A stretch of 64,000 nt of DNA, taken from assembly GCA_963556255.1 (NCBI GenBank), contig OY744605.1:38039108-38103107 (forward strand), in the 5' to 3' direction. The notes under the pieces were generated by a model that made no database searches, was not told the DNA's origin, and worked only from the letters and a program-made list of their open reading frames with translations. This stretch comes from Allolobophora icterica. Taxonomy: Eukaryota; Annelida; Clitellata; Crassiclitellata; Lumbricidae. Below, one piece after another: positions 34,121 to 44,750 of this stretch. The position numbers and the translations under genes are program-made. Within the stretch, counting starts at the first letter, position 1. Each line of letters begins with the position of its first letter.

Positions 34121-37100
34121 TTGTTTATTATTATAAATCAACAGAGGATGACACACCATATCACAGCTTACAAGTCTAAAGCGATAATAATGGTGATAAT
34201 AATGTATATATTTCCAGTGCTATATGACAAAGAAATGCATAGAGCACATACAAAATGTATGTGCTAGCGAGATTTGAGAATCGGTCAGATGGACTGAAGA
34301 TGCTGCTATACAGAAGTCGAGGAATGAGATTCTTGTCATCTTTGGATGGAAGAGAATAATTTGCCATCTGTTTGAAACATGAAGTAACTTATCTCAGTAA
34401 GGGGGGTAAGACTGGTAGCTTCAGTAATGATGCTTTAGTAATCTGGAGAGTATGCAATCCTCAATGCCTTATGCAACTGCTCATTTGTGAGCAGACTTCT
34501 GAACTGTGAGTAACTTATATAAGAAGTTTTCTGTGCCTGAATATTGATTGACATAGGGTGACAAACTTAGACCTAAAACATACAATCTCCACTTCCTGAA
34601 ACTTCAGAAATCTGTAATATGTTCTAAAACTTCAGAGAGCCATAATATCCACTGCCTGCATCTTTAATCACTTGACAATCAATATTATATTAAAATGACT
34701 TTCTGATACAAATCCTCTCCTAGAAGCTTCATTTCTTTTCGAATCATCATTTCAAATCAATTGCTGGCAATAAAAACTCTAGTCAATAGTATCTTGTATA
34801 GACATCACTAGTATTGTAATCAGGGCTGTAGTGGTAAAATTAGAGGTAAGTATACGCTACCGGTTAGTTTTCCGAAACTACTTAGAGGCGAGTACAGTAT
34901 TTTGTGAGGTGAGTATACAGTTTCTAGAGGCGAGTACACGCTGTATACCCACGTATACCCTCGACTACAGCCCTGGTTGTAATGGTATATCAGTGATACC
35001 ATTTATTAAATGCACGACAGCCTTACCTTATCTCAAAGAGGAATGGCAAACAAGGTGGGACCACAACTCACCTCATATCGGAAACCAACCACAAGAAATC
35101 CAGACACAAGACCCAGAATAAAAACGATTGGCAGAAGTGCAATGAACTGAAAAGAAGCACAACTAACTAGGATTAGAATTCATATAGTTACACAGCGAGT
35201 TCTTCGTAGTGCCATAAAAATTAGTTCCACTTTCAAACATTATTTACCTATGATTTTATCACGTCCCCAGACAAGCACTGATCTTTGTGATATTTTTGTT
35301 AGAATATGTCACCAGTCGGCTGGACTGTCCAGTGGTTATTCATCTATCGTAGCATGCTTGGAGATTTGTATAGCGCTGCAGCGAAGGCCATTCAGTAGCA
35401 CTCTCAGTGCAAAGGCCCCAAGAGAAGAAAAAGGTTTTAAGCACGGAAAGGGATGTAGGAAGAGATCCAGAAAGTAAGGCTAGCCATAGAGAGGAAGGAA
35501 GGGCATTCAACAGGGAGGGCCCTATGTTGGCACAAGATCTTGTCTGAGCTAGAGTGGTCCTAACTTAGGACCTAACTTAGCCAATTTTTCCCTTAATGTG
35601 CTGAATGCAAAACACAGCTAGGATTAGAATCCACAAAGCTACAGACTGCCAGTGATAGTGCTTTTAAATTAAATTCACTTTCAAACATTCTGAAACAATT
35701 ATTTTACCATGAAAATTAATACTGCCCAACTACTATTCTCCAATAAACAATTGCATGCAGTGTATAAATAGAGTTGTGCATATAGGCCTACTGCAAGCTC
35801 CAAAAGTAGGTGAACCATGTTTTGAAAGCATATTCTGGCTGGTATTGTCCCTAACCAACTAGTACTTGTTGGTCTCTGACATCTCGAATCATCATGCTTC
35901 TGAAGTCATCAACTAAAATCTGGGATTGCATTGCAGAAAATGCTTCAGACATCATGCCAGCACAAAGGACTTAAAAGCAGAATAATCTGTAAAATAGTCC
36001 TTGGAGAATTTCAATTTCACGTGGTGATTGTTTACTTGCGTATGCACACCTACTGGCATGACTGCTTCCAACTTCCCAAAAACATCACACCGAATGAAGA
36101 CCATGGAGTATATTTGGAACATAGCTTTGGAAAGTTCCTTACAAAGTGCTAGACCAGATACAAAAGTATTAAACAGAAATGGCAATTTTCTTTCAATTAC
36201 ATAGCAGTTTGAAGCAATGATAAGTGAATACTGAATAGACATTTCTGTCGCTCAATAGCAAAACAAAATACTCAGTCACACTCATATCAGCCAGTCACTA
36301 TACCCTGATAGTGAATTGGGGCCAATAAAACAAATCTTATCATGATGCATTATGAAGAAGTAGGGTATAGTTACCAGTGTAGCCAATTTCCTCATTGATT
36401 TTAGAATTATTCCAACAATTCCAAGAATACATAGCAGAGACAGAATAATTCCAACAGCCAGCAGGATGCCGGCTGCAGCTAGAAGAGTCTGGTCACTCTT
36501 CGATTGGACAAAAACAGTTATGTAAGAGTACATGTCCTGAGAAGCATGGAACCAGATTCCACAGGCAAAGCATGCCAGGCCCAGTAACTGAAAACAATAT
36601 AACACGTGCAGTATAATGCATGACCCAAACCATGCATGAAAAGCCATTAAGGAGCCACCTTTAAACATTTCGTAAACCACAGTTAAAGACACACTTGAAA
36701 TGTATGCAACCTCATTATTCTCATAAGCTATGACTCACCACCTACTTGTATAAAAAACAGTTAAATGTTTTTACTCTGTTAAAAAGAGTTAAATGCTTTA
36801 ACTGAGTCATCGTTTGGACCACAATCAAAAAAGTTGGCCTAATTAAAGCCACCTACTCGAGAAGCAAAGGGTAGGGTAGAAAAAGCAGGTTCTGCCACAA
36901 CCTCTGCAATTAGAATCATAATCAAGATGAATTAGCCCAAAATTCATTTATGTCATAAGAGTTCAAAACTTCAACAATTCATTTTAAACAGTGTGCTATA
37001 TTTCAAACATTACAATTAATTTTGGGAATATTTTAATAGTTTTTGGTATTTCGACCATATATCAACCACTTTCTATAAAACTGTTTTCGGGAAATCGGGC

Positions 37101-37791
37101 TGTTGTGTAATTTCAGCGTATTCGAGGATTCGGGTTTCAGGAATTTGGACGACCCTGCCAGGATTATGCTCGAGTAATTCAACAGCCCATCTGATCTAAA
37201 TTAAGTGCCAAGATTCTATAAACCTAACTGCACAAGCGGTAGGGAATGTACAATTTGTACATTGTACAGGAAAAGGGAATTTTAGTCATCAAGTTTGGAG
37301 TGGAATATACAAGTAGCGATGTTGGAAGCAGTTTAAAAGTTAAGTATGGATCAGATGCGGCGGAGGTCACGAATGTGCACGAAGCTAGTGCGCGAGAGGT
37401 TGGAGACGTGATTTCAGAATGAAAGATCTATGTGGGTTAAAGCTAATACAAAGACTGCACACTGGGGAGTCGAAGGCGACGGTGAGAGATGAGGAGCTGT
37501 AGTGGATATGTGTATGGTAGGGTCAGGGCTCCGGATTTTCTTGATCTGATCTGGGATGTCTGAACTGCAACAAATATGCTCCGACTATGTGCAACCATTG
37601 TTTACGTTTCGTTGTCAAAGCCTTCTGCAACGTAAAGATACACCTACTCACAGAGGCCAGGCCACTATGAACCCATTTGTTCCTTTGACTGTTCGCACAT
37701 AGAATAACACACAGTTCCTTAAACTTACCAAATCAAGTCCAGCAAACACAAGAAAAATAATTTTGTATATCAAATCTCCGTCCGCCGCCAT
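28547..37791 (-). CDS. Tetraspanin (complete, 8 exons, 289 aa)
   Basis: Four-pass membrane organiser of the tetraspanin family. Minus-strand exons are 37791-37729, 36587-36375, 35146-35072, 33466-33368, 32269-32195, 31485-31321, 30620-30510 and 28615-28547. All are phase 0 with GT-AG sites and join without a stop. TM1 spans exons 1-2 (IIFLVFAGLDL|LLGLACFACGIWF). TM2 is LLAAAGILLAVGIILSLLCI; TM3 is FIALLPIVFILGLVSGFLVV in exon 3. The large extracellular loop carries the diagnostic RCCGVDG (exon 5), VPTTCC and KRCNE (exon 6) and GCF (exon 7), making six loop cysteines. TM4 crosses exons 7-8 (IFVIMDVITGLGLSAGFYQ|IVMMGVGFILL). The tail is short (RMMGQEDKVRR). Subfamily was not assigned; the usual post-TM2 GC motif is absent (CILGIVG). 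Confidence 0.95.
28748..29011. mobile_element. hAT-like MITE (CATAGGCGTAGC ends, GAGGAGGCA interior)
   Basis: Ends CATAGGCGTAGC and GGCTACGCTCCTG are flanked by ATAACAAA / ATAACACA (7 of 8). Inside the left end is a perfect palindrome around AAGAGGAGGCAGCTGCCTCC. Relatives are at 48267-48425, 53937-54093 and 63560-64000. It lies in the last intron of the tetraspanin gene. Confidence 0.75.
29012..30509. other. Tetraspanin intron 7, nothing else recognised
   Basis: AT-rich intron sequence between exons 7 and 8. No repeats with clear ends beyond the MITE at 28748-29011. Confidence 0.5.
33499..33675. mobile_element. hAT-like MITE (CAGGGCCACCGA ends)
   Basis: A perfect 8 bp duplication GCTATAAA (33491-33498, 33676-33683) flanks a 177 bp element. 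It starts CAGGGCCACCGACAG and ends CTCTCGGCGGGCCTG. GGGCCCC words run through it. It lies in a tetraspanin intron just upstream of exon 4. Confidence 0.85.
34085..34122. repeat. TA microsatellite
   Basis: ATATATAT runs with a single ACAT interruption, within a tetraspanin intron. Confidence 0.85.
34821..34975. mobile_element. hAT-like MITE, CAGGGCTGTAGT family, copy 2
   Basis: Ends CAGGGCTGTAGT and ACTACAGCCCTG are flanked by ATTGTAAT / GTTGTAAT (7 of 8). The interior has GTACTCACCTCTA-type words in the orientation opposite to 15544-15703. Lies in a tetraspanin intron. Confidence 0.82.
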
Positions 37792-37835
37792 TTTCGCTTA
37801 TACCTGTCTCGTGTGCCACTAAAGTCACGTGATAT
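37780..37835 (-). promoter_or_regulatory. Tetraspanin start region: YY1-like motif over the start codon and upstream CACGTG
   Basis: Read on the minus strand the start codon sits in AAAATGGCGGCGG, matching the AANATGGCGGC YY1/downstream-element pattern found at many animal gene starts. About 35 bp upstream is GTCACGTGA, an E-box that could bind USF-type factors. No TATA box at a convincing distance. Motif assignment is inference. Confidence 0.45.
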
Positions 37836-38202
37836 AAGCTCTATTCGCCTACAGGTAGGCATTTGCAGACAGGTATAAAGGTGTGATCAGATTCGAACAA
37901 ATCGCCAATGCTGCGTGACGGATTTCTACGTTTTTAATTAGTAGTCCTATAAGTTATTGGCGATCTTTTTGCTCATCTTAAAGTGTGACAACCTTCTTTG
38001 AGTTTTTGCCTTTTCATTGAATTTTTTAAAACTTCTCTACTTTCTCTAGGCCCTTTTTTAAAAAATAACTGTACCACATATAACTAATTTTCCTGAATTT
38101 GTTGTACCTTTTCAATTTCCCAGGTTCTTTTTATTAAGCCTATATCTTTTTTAAAGTTTTTAGTCAGTGGCCGGTTATTTCAGTTTCCTACTCTATCTAG
38201 GC
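37800..38202. other. 5' flank of tetraspanin gene
   Basis: Contains a repeated AGACAGGTATAA word (37810, 37870) and the CACGTG noted above. Otherwise AT-rich with no gene signal. Confidence 0.4.
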
Positions 38203-38532
38203 CAGTGGTCCCCAACCTTTTTTCGGTGAGGAGCCGCATTGCGAAGTTTAGCAAGTTTTGGGAGCCGCATTGCGAAGTTTGGCAAATTTTGGGAGCCGCC
38301 ATAGTTTTAGGTCAAATTACGGAGCACAAAAAAATCATTTTAATTATATGGACCGACACGAAAAACAATTACGTCATAGAATTTTGACCTGAAGCAACAC
38401 GGAAAGTCCATTTTAATAGCACAATTTTATTTCGTCGCATAGAAAATGACATTTCAGGGAAGCTCTGGAGAGCCGCCACAGAACTGTTCGAGAGCCGCAT
38501 GCGGCTCGCGAGCCACGGGTTGGTGACCACTG
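38203..38532. mobile_element. hAT-like MITE (CAGTGGTCCCCAACC ends)
   Basis: A perfect 8 bp duplication ATCTAGGC (38195-38202, 38533-38540) flanks a 330 bp element. It has the Charlie/hAT-type ends CAGTGGTCCCCAACC and GGGTTGGTGACCACTG. GGGAGCCGCATTGCGAAGTT is tandemly repeated near the left end. Confidence 0.9.
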
Positions 38533-38909
38533 ATCTAGGCTAATCGATCTTGGTCTTTTAATTAATTCTTATAATTAGTCGGCAACTCTTCTCTGCAACG
38601 TACTATACCCCGTGATCGATCGAGTCAGTCGATCAAGTCGATCGAAACTCGGCCAAGTCGAGTCGGTCGAAAAATCTTCGACTCGATCGACTTGCAAGTC
38701 GAGTCGATCATATGTTTTGACAAGTCGAGTCGATCGTTGTTTCTTCGACTTGACTCGACTATGAAATATTTTCTTACTATTTCTTGCTGCTACTTCACAA
38801 AATGACTTACATGGTGTGATGACGTAGGCCTAATGCTTTGTTAACGCACAACTACCGTATTAACCTGATTTTAAGTTCAGTACAAATTATGAGCCTTTTG
38901 GTGTCTTCG

Positions 38910-39201
38910 CAGGGGCGGATCTAGACTTTTACTTTACGGGGGGCGATTTCATGGACGTCAAAGGTTAAAGGAATTAAAATTAAATTTACTTATCAAGTTT
39001 AGAGCATGATTAAAGCAATTGAGGGCGTGTAGAAGTAATATTCAAACTGCAGTCCGGCGCTGTACATGTGTAATAATAATCACGTGACATTTATCCTGTA
39101 GTACAGTAGGGCCTATAGTTTATCAAATTTGAAATATATATATATTTTGGACTCTTAGTGGGGGCGATCGCCCCAATCGCCCCCCTCTGGATCCGCCACT
39201 G
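38910..39201. mobile_element. hAT-like MITE (CAGGGGCGGATCTAG ends)
   Basis: A perfect 8 bp duplication TGTCTTCG (38902-38909, 39202-39209) flanks a 292 bp element. It starts CAGGGGCGGATCTAG and ends CTCTGGATCCGCCACTG. A GGGGGCGATCGCCCC palindrome lies near the right end. Nested in the 6.0 kb unit. Confidence 0.88.
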
Positions 39202-39937
39202 TGTCTTCGTACAGTGGAAGCTGCAGATACCTTTTTCACAGTTTTACGTTGAAAATGGAAAGAGTAAGATGCGTTTAAAAATTCAGCTCTGTAGTCAGCA
39301 TGATGTAAAAATAATTGTTATTTTTACATCATGGTAGTCAGTAACGACGATCTCAAAACGTTCGAATGTATGTATGTTAGGACGGGACTGAAAGCTTCGA
39401 CTTTGGCTAAGAGCAGTGACTTGGAAAGTGTTTAATAGTTGCGTGAGCTAACCTCCGGCAAAGTACAGACCTAAGATGGACAGAATTAGGCCTATATCCG
39501 ATATAACCAATAAGAATATTTTGCCATTTTTTACAATCGGTTGAAAAGTTAATTATACTAGGCCTACATATTCATGAAATGAAACGCGTCTATAGAAAAA
39601 TAAGTCAATAACTACTTTAGCAAGCATCAAATACAAAGCGCCAGCCAAAAGTTGTGTGAGCAATGAGCATGCTTGTGCCTCGGCGCTACAGAGCGAAAAC
39701 TTGTGTGAGAATTGGCACCTTTGGCGCCATCCCAGCTAACACACCCAGACGGGACCCATACGGGATCCCATACGGGACCCAGACGGGATACCCGGCGGTT
39801 TTTGTCCGCGGTTTCCGTACGGGACCCATACGGGATATCCCGCCGGGCATCCCGGTTCTTTCCCAGTTCATTCCCAGATGACTAAAAAGTGATACCCAGT
39901 TTAGCACAGTTCATGGGCGGCAATCCCAGGGGTCCAG

Positions 39938-40247
39938 AGGGACAAGACCCCTTTTAACAGTGGGGGAGGACACACCATACATCTGCCCCCCCAATTTTGA
40001 AGAAACACCAAAAAAGTCACCCCAGTTTTTTCTCTTTTTGAGCAGATCAGTTCAAAACTCTTTTTGACCAGATCAGTTCAAAAGGGACAAGACCCCGTGA
40101 ACAGTAGGGGGACACACCATACATCTGCCCCAACCCACCCCCCAAAATTTTTTTTAGGAAACAGCAAAAAGTCACCCCAGTTTTTTTATACCTATTTTGA
40201 GCAGATCAGTTCAAAACTCTTTTTTTGACCTGATCAGTTCAAAAACG
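39938..40247. repeat. Tandem duplication, two ~143-165 bp units
   Basis: Units start GGGACAAGACCCC at 39939 and 40084. Shared words include GACACACCATACATCTGCCC, AAAAGTCACCCCAGTTTTTT and GAGCAGATCAGTTCAAAACT. The second unit has a few small insertions. Confidence 0.8.
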
Positions 40248-40436
40248 TCGCCCCCCACCTGTCAAACAAGAACTCCACCAGTGGCACAGTTTACAGTATA
40301 GTATGCAAACTGTACTGTAAACTGTGCTATATAGTTAAAGCAATAAATAATCAACAAAAGCGTTAAATGACACATCAATTTAATAAAGTCAATTTAATAA
40401 AGTAAAATAATCATGCAGTCGATCTGCTCTGTAATT

Positions 40437-42024
40437 TCATTTAACAATAATGTCACCAGCAGTATTGGTGAACTCCTGATCAACACTGATCGACTCTGAC
40501 TCGGTCTCTTTGAATGGCGCCGATTTCAATAGTTGGTGGCCTCCAGTGCCATGATCCCTACCATTACCAAACCAACTGGCCAACTCGTCTTCAACCATTT
40601 TCCTCGTGCTGTCCTTTGTAGCAATATTATGTTTTACCGAACCTGAAATTTCAAACATGCAACATTTAGATTTAAAATAACAAGTTACAAAGAACAACAA
40701 CATTTAGATTTAAAATAACAAATTACAAAGAACAAGAATTAAGAATTTGATGTGCTCTGATTTGTATTGTAAAATGATATTATTCCAACAACTCTTTCTG
40801 TTATTAAATGACAATATTTAGAGACACTGCCTGCACAATGTTCAAGATTAGAAAAGTCAAAACAATGTCGAAGATGTCTTAGCCTAAAAAATGCAATAAG
40901 TAATGTTTCAATGGTTTAGCACTTAATAAAACAGTCATTAGACTATTGAATGTTTTTATTTGAAACAAGCATAAATAGTTCCCACATGCCAACTGCATCA
41001 TTTCGTTTGACGTCACAACTTGATGAATTTTCTTTACTATCATTAGCAATATCTCATTTATTTGAGTAACAAAGCAAAACATCCATTGGAAGCAAGAAAT
41101 AAAGCTGAAATTGATAGCTTGCAATTGAATTATAGTCAGCTGTTCATCAAACTTTAATGAGTGACAAGTTATTAGCAGTAAAAATTACACTTGATTCAAA
41201 AAGTATTATATGCAAAATACATACCATAAATGTCGAACAGCTTCAATGACTTGAATGTCCTCTTGCCTCGCTGCCCTGTCACACCGAAACGTCGAGCTGG
41301 ATCGTTTCCAAAAATGAACTTCATGTTTCGTCTGATGAATTCTCACAAATCATTTCCAGTTATCCACGAGTACTTGTATCTAAACAATAAAAGAAGAAGC
41401 AGATCAAAGCAGTTTAATCTTAACAATCTGAGCAGTCTTGTTGTCCAAAGTCTTGGTCTCCAGTTCACTCGAGTTCGTTTTAAAAAGTCTTGGTCTTTAG
41501 GTTCAAAGTCTTGGTCTTGAGGTTCAAAGTCTTGGCCTTGGTCTTGGTCTTGAGGTTTAAGGTCTTGACAACAAGACTGAACAAAAGACAAGGAAATCTT
41601 CTAATATTGCAATTTGACACGTTTTAAGAAAATGCTGGCCTTTTCAGTTAAATGTCGTTATTTAAAAAAATATTTATGTACACATCTAACTTTATGGACA
41701 CAAAGAAATAGAATTTAATACAACCTATTAACAGCAAGATAAAAAATTGCATGCCCTAGAAATTAGCAGCGAAATCATACACAAGGCTTTAAAAACCATT
41801 TAAACAGTAAAAAGACTCACCAATATTTTCACACCAATATTTTCATCGTTGAAGTGTCAAGCACCTTGTCCTCCACGCTCGACAAATCATCCTCGGTTTC
41901 GATGGGAAATTGCATGGCCTCAGGCAGCTCCGTTGCCGCAAGTCCGCCTGCTGCATTCAGTTGCCTCGAAATCGACTGCAGCGTAGATGAATGTAGTTTC
42001 AGAGTTTGCTGCAACTCCTCCAGA
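40437..42024 (-). pseudogene. DUF4806-domain gene, partial, with in-frame TGA
   Basis: Recognised exons on the minus strand are 42024-41835, 41372-41225 and 40642-40437. The first starts LEELQQTLKLHSSTLQSISR (coiled coil) and reaches LPEAMQFPIETEDDLSSVED, the linker pattern common in DUF4806 proteins. The second reads YSWITGNDL, then a TGA (41343-41345), then EFIRRNMKFIFGNDPARRFG and TGQRGKRTFKSLKLFDIYG. The third continues SVKHNIATKDSTRKMVEDEL and ends DIIVK before a stop. Together these form a DUF4806 domain (function unknown). Frame is kept across introns if the first exon ends at 41835; a second donor 14 bp on would add a stop. The TGA may be CGA decay, making this a nonsense allele or pseudogene; the rest of the frame looks intact. 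The 5' exons are uncertain: 42780-42667 is a possible one. Family recognised from memory of the motif pattern, not a search. Confidence 0.65.
41433..41579. mobile_element. Short CAGTCTTGTTGTC hAT derivative, copy 3
   Basis: Both family ends are present (CAGTCTTGTTGTCC and TTGACAACAAGACTG) with AAGTCTTGGTCTTGAGGTTC repeats between; the central segment is deleted. Flanking octamers AATCTGAG and AACAAAAG do not match, so either the insertion is old or the deletion or recombination involved two copies. It lies in an intron of the DUF4806 gene. Confidence 0.75.
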
Positions 42025-43494
42025 CTGGCAAGATATTTTTATCACGAGTCTGCTACTAAAATCGCCACCTACAAAATCAAGTCTACACAGATAACCATCA
42101 TACTTCGATTTATGAACACTACGGTGACAAAAGAAATCTTCAAAAATGTAGTAAGTGATTAGCTGTAACACAAAAATGTGCTGACACTTTTGATTGCAAT
42201 GCAAAACTTTTGGGAATCCCCAGTGCTAGCATCCTAAATTCATATTTATCAGTTATGAATTACTACATAAATTTGATCAGTGACTATCGGTACTATGTGT
42301 CAACACACTTAAGGGGCTGAAAGGATAAATATATTCAACAGCTTATAATCCATGGCAAACAGTAGTAAAAACAATTTGATAATTTAAAGACACATTCACG
42401 ATATGACCACACAACTACTGAATCATTAAAAATTGATAGAAATGAAGCAACATAATTATTCCTTATAACAAATCAAATGTGTAACCACTAAAGATAGCTA
42501 GATTTTAATCAATGTAACAGAACAAGAAATATATGTTGCCTGATATAAAAGAAAATTGGGTGATACAAGGGAATATTGATAATACCCCAATACTGCTCTA
42601 AAGACAATTTTTCAAAGAACCGCTTAGGATCAAATTGGTACCATTGCTTCAGTATTCAACACGTACCAGTTGTTCGAATGACTGGTGTCTTTGAAGCACC
42701 AAGAGGCCTTGGTGATTGGCAGTTGATATTCCGAACAGCCTGTATGGTTGTCTGGACGACTCAGCAATTGGTAAAGCCCACTGCACAGCGTTGACTAATG
42801 TAACATAATAAAACAAAATGTAATCATTACACCCGTCAATCACACAGGCTGTTACCAAGCTACTAAGAACTAGTGAATGCAAAGCTTAAGAGTGAATCAT
42901 TCATATAAAAGTAACTAAGAAACCATTTCATTCTACAGAATCATGGTCTTTTTAATATGTTTATTCAACACGCACTCCCGTTTGAAATATTCTAATTGCA
43001 CCTTGTTTTCGATTAGTTGATTAAGGATTGCAGAGATATGATAACTACATCACAAAGACAATTAAATGGTTGTGTACTTGAAAATTTCTCAGACTAGTCT
43101 TCAACGTTGTCGACTCTTGTTGCATGAAGCCCTGCAATATCGTCATTCTCATCTTCAGAGTGCAGTACTTATTGATCTCGACAACTATCCAGTTTTGATG
43201 GTCACGGCAGCTGCAATGTTTAATTCAGCAGCAATGACGCTAGTTTTCAAGTTTATTGTAAACGTTCAACAATGTATAAGCTAAATTTAAAGGATTCTAT
43301 GTTCAAATGAAACTTTAAGCTAAATTTATAGGAAGTTTAAGCTAAACGTTCAAGTATAATCTATGAAACTTTAAGCTACATTTATTGGATAAATGTTCAA
43401 AATGTTTAAATGAAACTTTAATGTGACTTAACTGAGAGATGTCAACATCTAACACGGATAAACTTGAAAACTAGTCACTGCTGCTGAATATTTG

Positions 43495-43775
43495 TCGATG
43501 TGCTTTCATTTAAATAGCCTTATTGGTGTCTGGGCGCTAACTAGTGTCAAGGTCCCTCGTGGAAGGACTTCGATGGCTCAGCATCGTGCTTTTGCCATCC
43601 TTGGCCCTTCCCTTTGGAATGACCTGCCCCCCTCTCTCCGTAGCAAGATATTGCTTGGGATCTCGCCTTCTTCTCTCCGCTGCCTAAAGACCTTTCTTTT
43701 CCCTCGGGGCTGACACGCTGGGAGCGCCTCTGAATAGTCTATGCTGTGAGAGGCGCTTTATAAATAATCATATAA
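43495..43775 (+). repeat. L2/CR1-like retroelement 3' fragment
   Basis: The plus strand reads VPRGRTSMAQHRAFAILGPS, then LWNDLPPSLRSKILL and SSLRCLKTFLFPRG before a stop. This is the conserved C-terminus of CR1/L2-type reverse transcriptase ORFs. A GGAGCGCCTCTGAA ... GAGAGGCGCTTTATAAATAA tail follows. 5' truncated. Confidence 0.85.
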
Positions 43776-43895
43776 GATAAGATAAGAAGGTGCGACCTCT
43801 TGTCACACAGTAATACATAGCCCCTTGAATTTGAGTCAGACCATAACATTAGGACCCTCATAGCGCAAGTTTACCGTACAGTTCATAACCCTAAC

Positions 43896-44081
43896 CAGGG
43901 CTGTAGTCGAGGGTATACGCGGGTATACACTATACAGTGTGTACTCACCTCTAGTAGTTATATTTATTTATATACTGTAGCGTATACTCACAAAATACTG
44001 TAGTGTATACTCACCTCTAATTTGTTTCGGAAAACTAACCGGTAGCGTGTACTCACCTCTAATTTTACCACTACAGCCCTG
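43896..44081. mobile_element. hAT-like MITE, CAGGGCTGTAGT family, copy 3
   Basis: A perfect 8 bp duplication ACCCTAAC (43888-43895, 44082-44089) flanks a 186 bp element with ends CAGGGCTGTAGT and ACTACAGCCCTG. The interior repeats GTATACTCACCTCTA. Confidence 0.88.
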
Positions 44082-44750
44082 ACCCTAACCCACTACAATC
44101 TCCGTTTCGTCTATCCCGACCACAATTAAATACAGCATAAACTGTTAATGTACACAGATATAGGTTCATTAGTATAATAAATATAACGTAATCTTACTTT
44201 TCACAGAAACAAATCGCGATCTGTCAAATATTTGTACATTCGAAACGACAGGCACACAAAATGGCGGACTGGCGGTAGAAATACGAATACCGGTAGGAGG
44301 CGCCACTGACACGGGGTGGACCGCAAGGGTCCCGTGTGTATCCCGGGGACAAAAACCGCGAGAATCCCGTACCGTCAAACCGGATGAATCCCGCAAGGGA
44401 CCCGTGCGGGTGTGTTTGCTGGGATGGCTCCCGGGCCCCTGGCCCAGAGATACAGTCCAAGTCGACAAAGTCGACCAAGTCGATCGTTTATTTGCCAAGT
44501 CGATCGAGTCGACGAGAGGTCGACTAGTCGACAAAGTCGATCGAGTCGATCGCCGGCCGAGCCAAGTCGATCGTAGCAGTTCGACTCGATCGATCACGGG
44601 GTATACAACGTACATGCATGCAGTTTGGAGGCAACGCGCGCTCGATCGATCAGTGGCATATGTCTAGATTGAAATCAAAATGAAAAGGGTGTTGGCCGAA
44701 TTGGTTCCATAAAATTAATTCACTCTAGTGTATATTTTAATGGCATTAGT

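Larger units (their letters stand above)
39731..44423. mobile_element. EnSpm/CACTA-style inverted end pair (CCCAGCWAACACACCC)
   Basis: CCCAGCTAACACACCCAGAC (39731) and GCGGGTGTGTTTGCTGGG (ends 44423) are inverted counterparts. Each is followed inward by GGGACCC/CCCGTACGGG-type repeats (39755-39870, 44305-44405), an arrangement typical of some EnSpm-related elements. An AT dinucleotide flanks both. Whether this is one 4.7 kb element spanning the DUF4806 gene or two separate ends is not settled. Confidence 0.45.
38604..44605. mobile_element. 6.0 kb DNA transposon-like unit carrying a DUF4806 gene
   Basis: The left end TATACCCCGTGATCGATCGA (38604) and the right end (44605 downward) are inverted copies identical for 23 bases. 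A perfect 8 bp duplication CAACGTAC flanks them (38596-38603, 44606-44613). Both ends then carry arrays of GTCGA/CGATCGA words (38625-38755 and 44455-44590) like subterminal transposase-binding repeats. Inside are a 292 bp hAT MITE, an EnSpm-style inverted end pair, tandem 143-165 bp repeats, the DUF4806 gene, a short hAT derivative, an L2-like fragment and a CAGGGCTG MITE. No transposase was recognised. Superfamily is unassigned; 8 bp duplication fits hAT, P, Zisupton or Novosib types. Confidence 0.78.

Noticed and set aside
41343..41345. Selenocysteine codon in the DUF4806 gene
   Set aside because: The family is not known to contain selenocysteine and I saw no SECIS-like element downstream; nonsense mutation or error is simpler.
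42667..42780. Confident upstream exon of the DUF4806 gene
   Set aside because: Splice-like borders exist (tgcag/GTACGT), but more than one reading frame is open and none resembles the family N-terminus, so it is mentioned only as a possibility.
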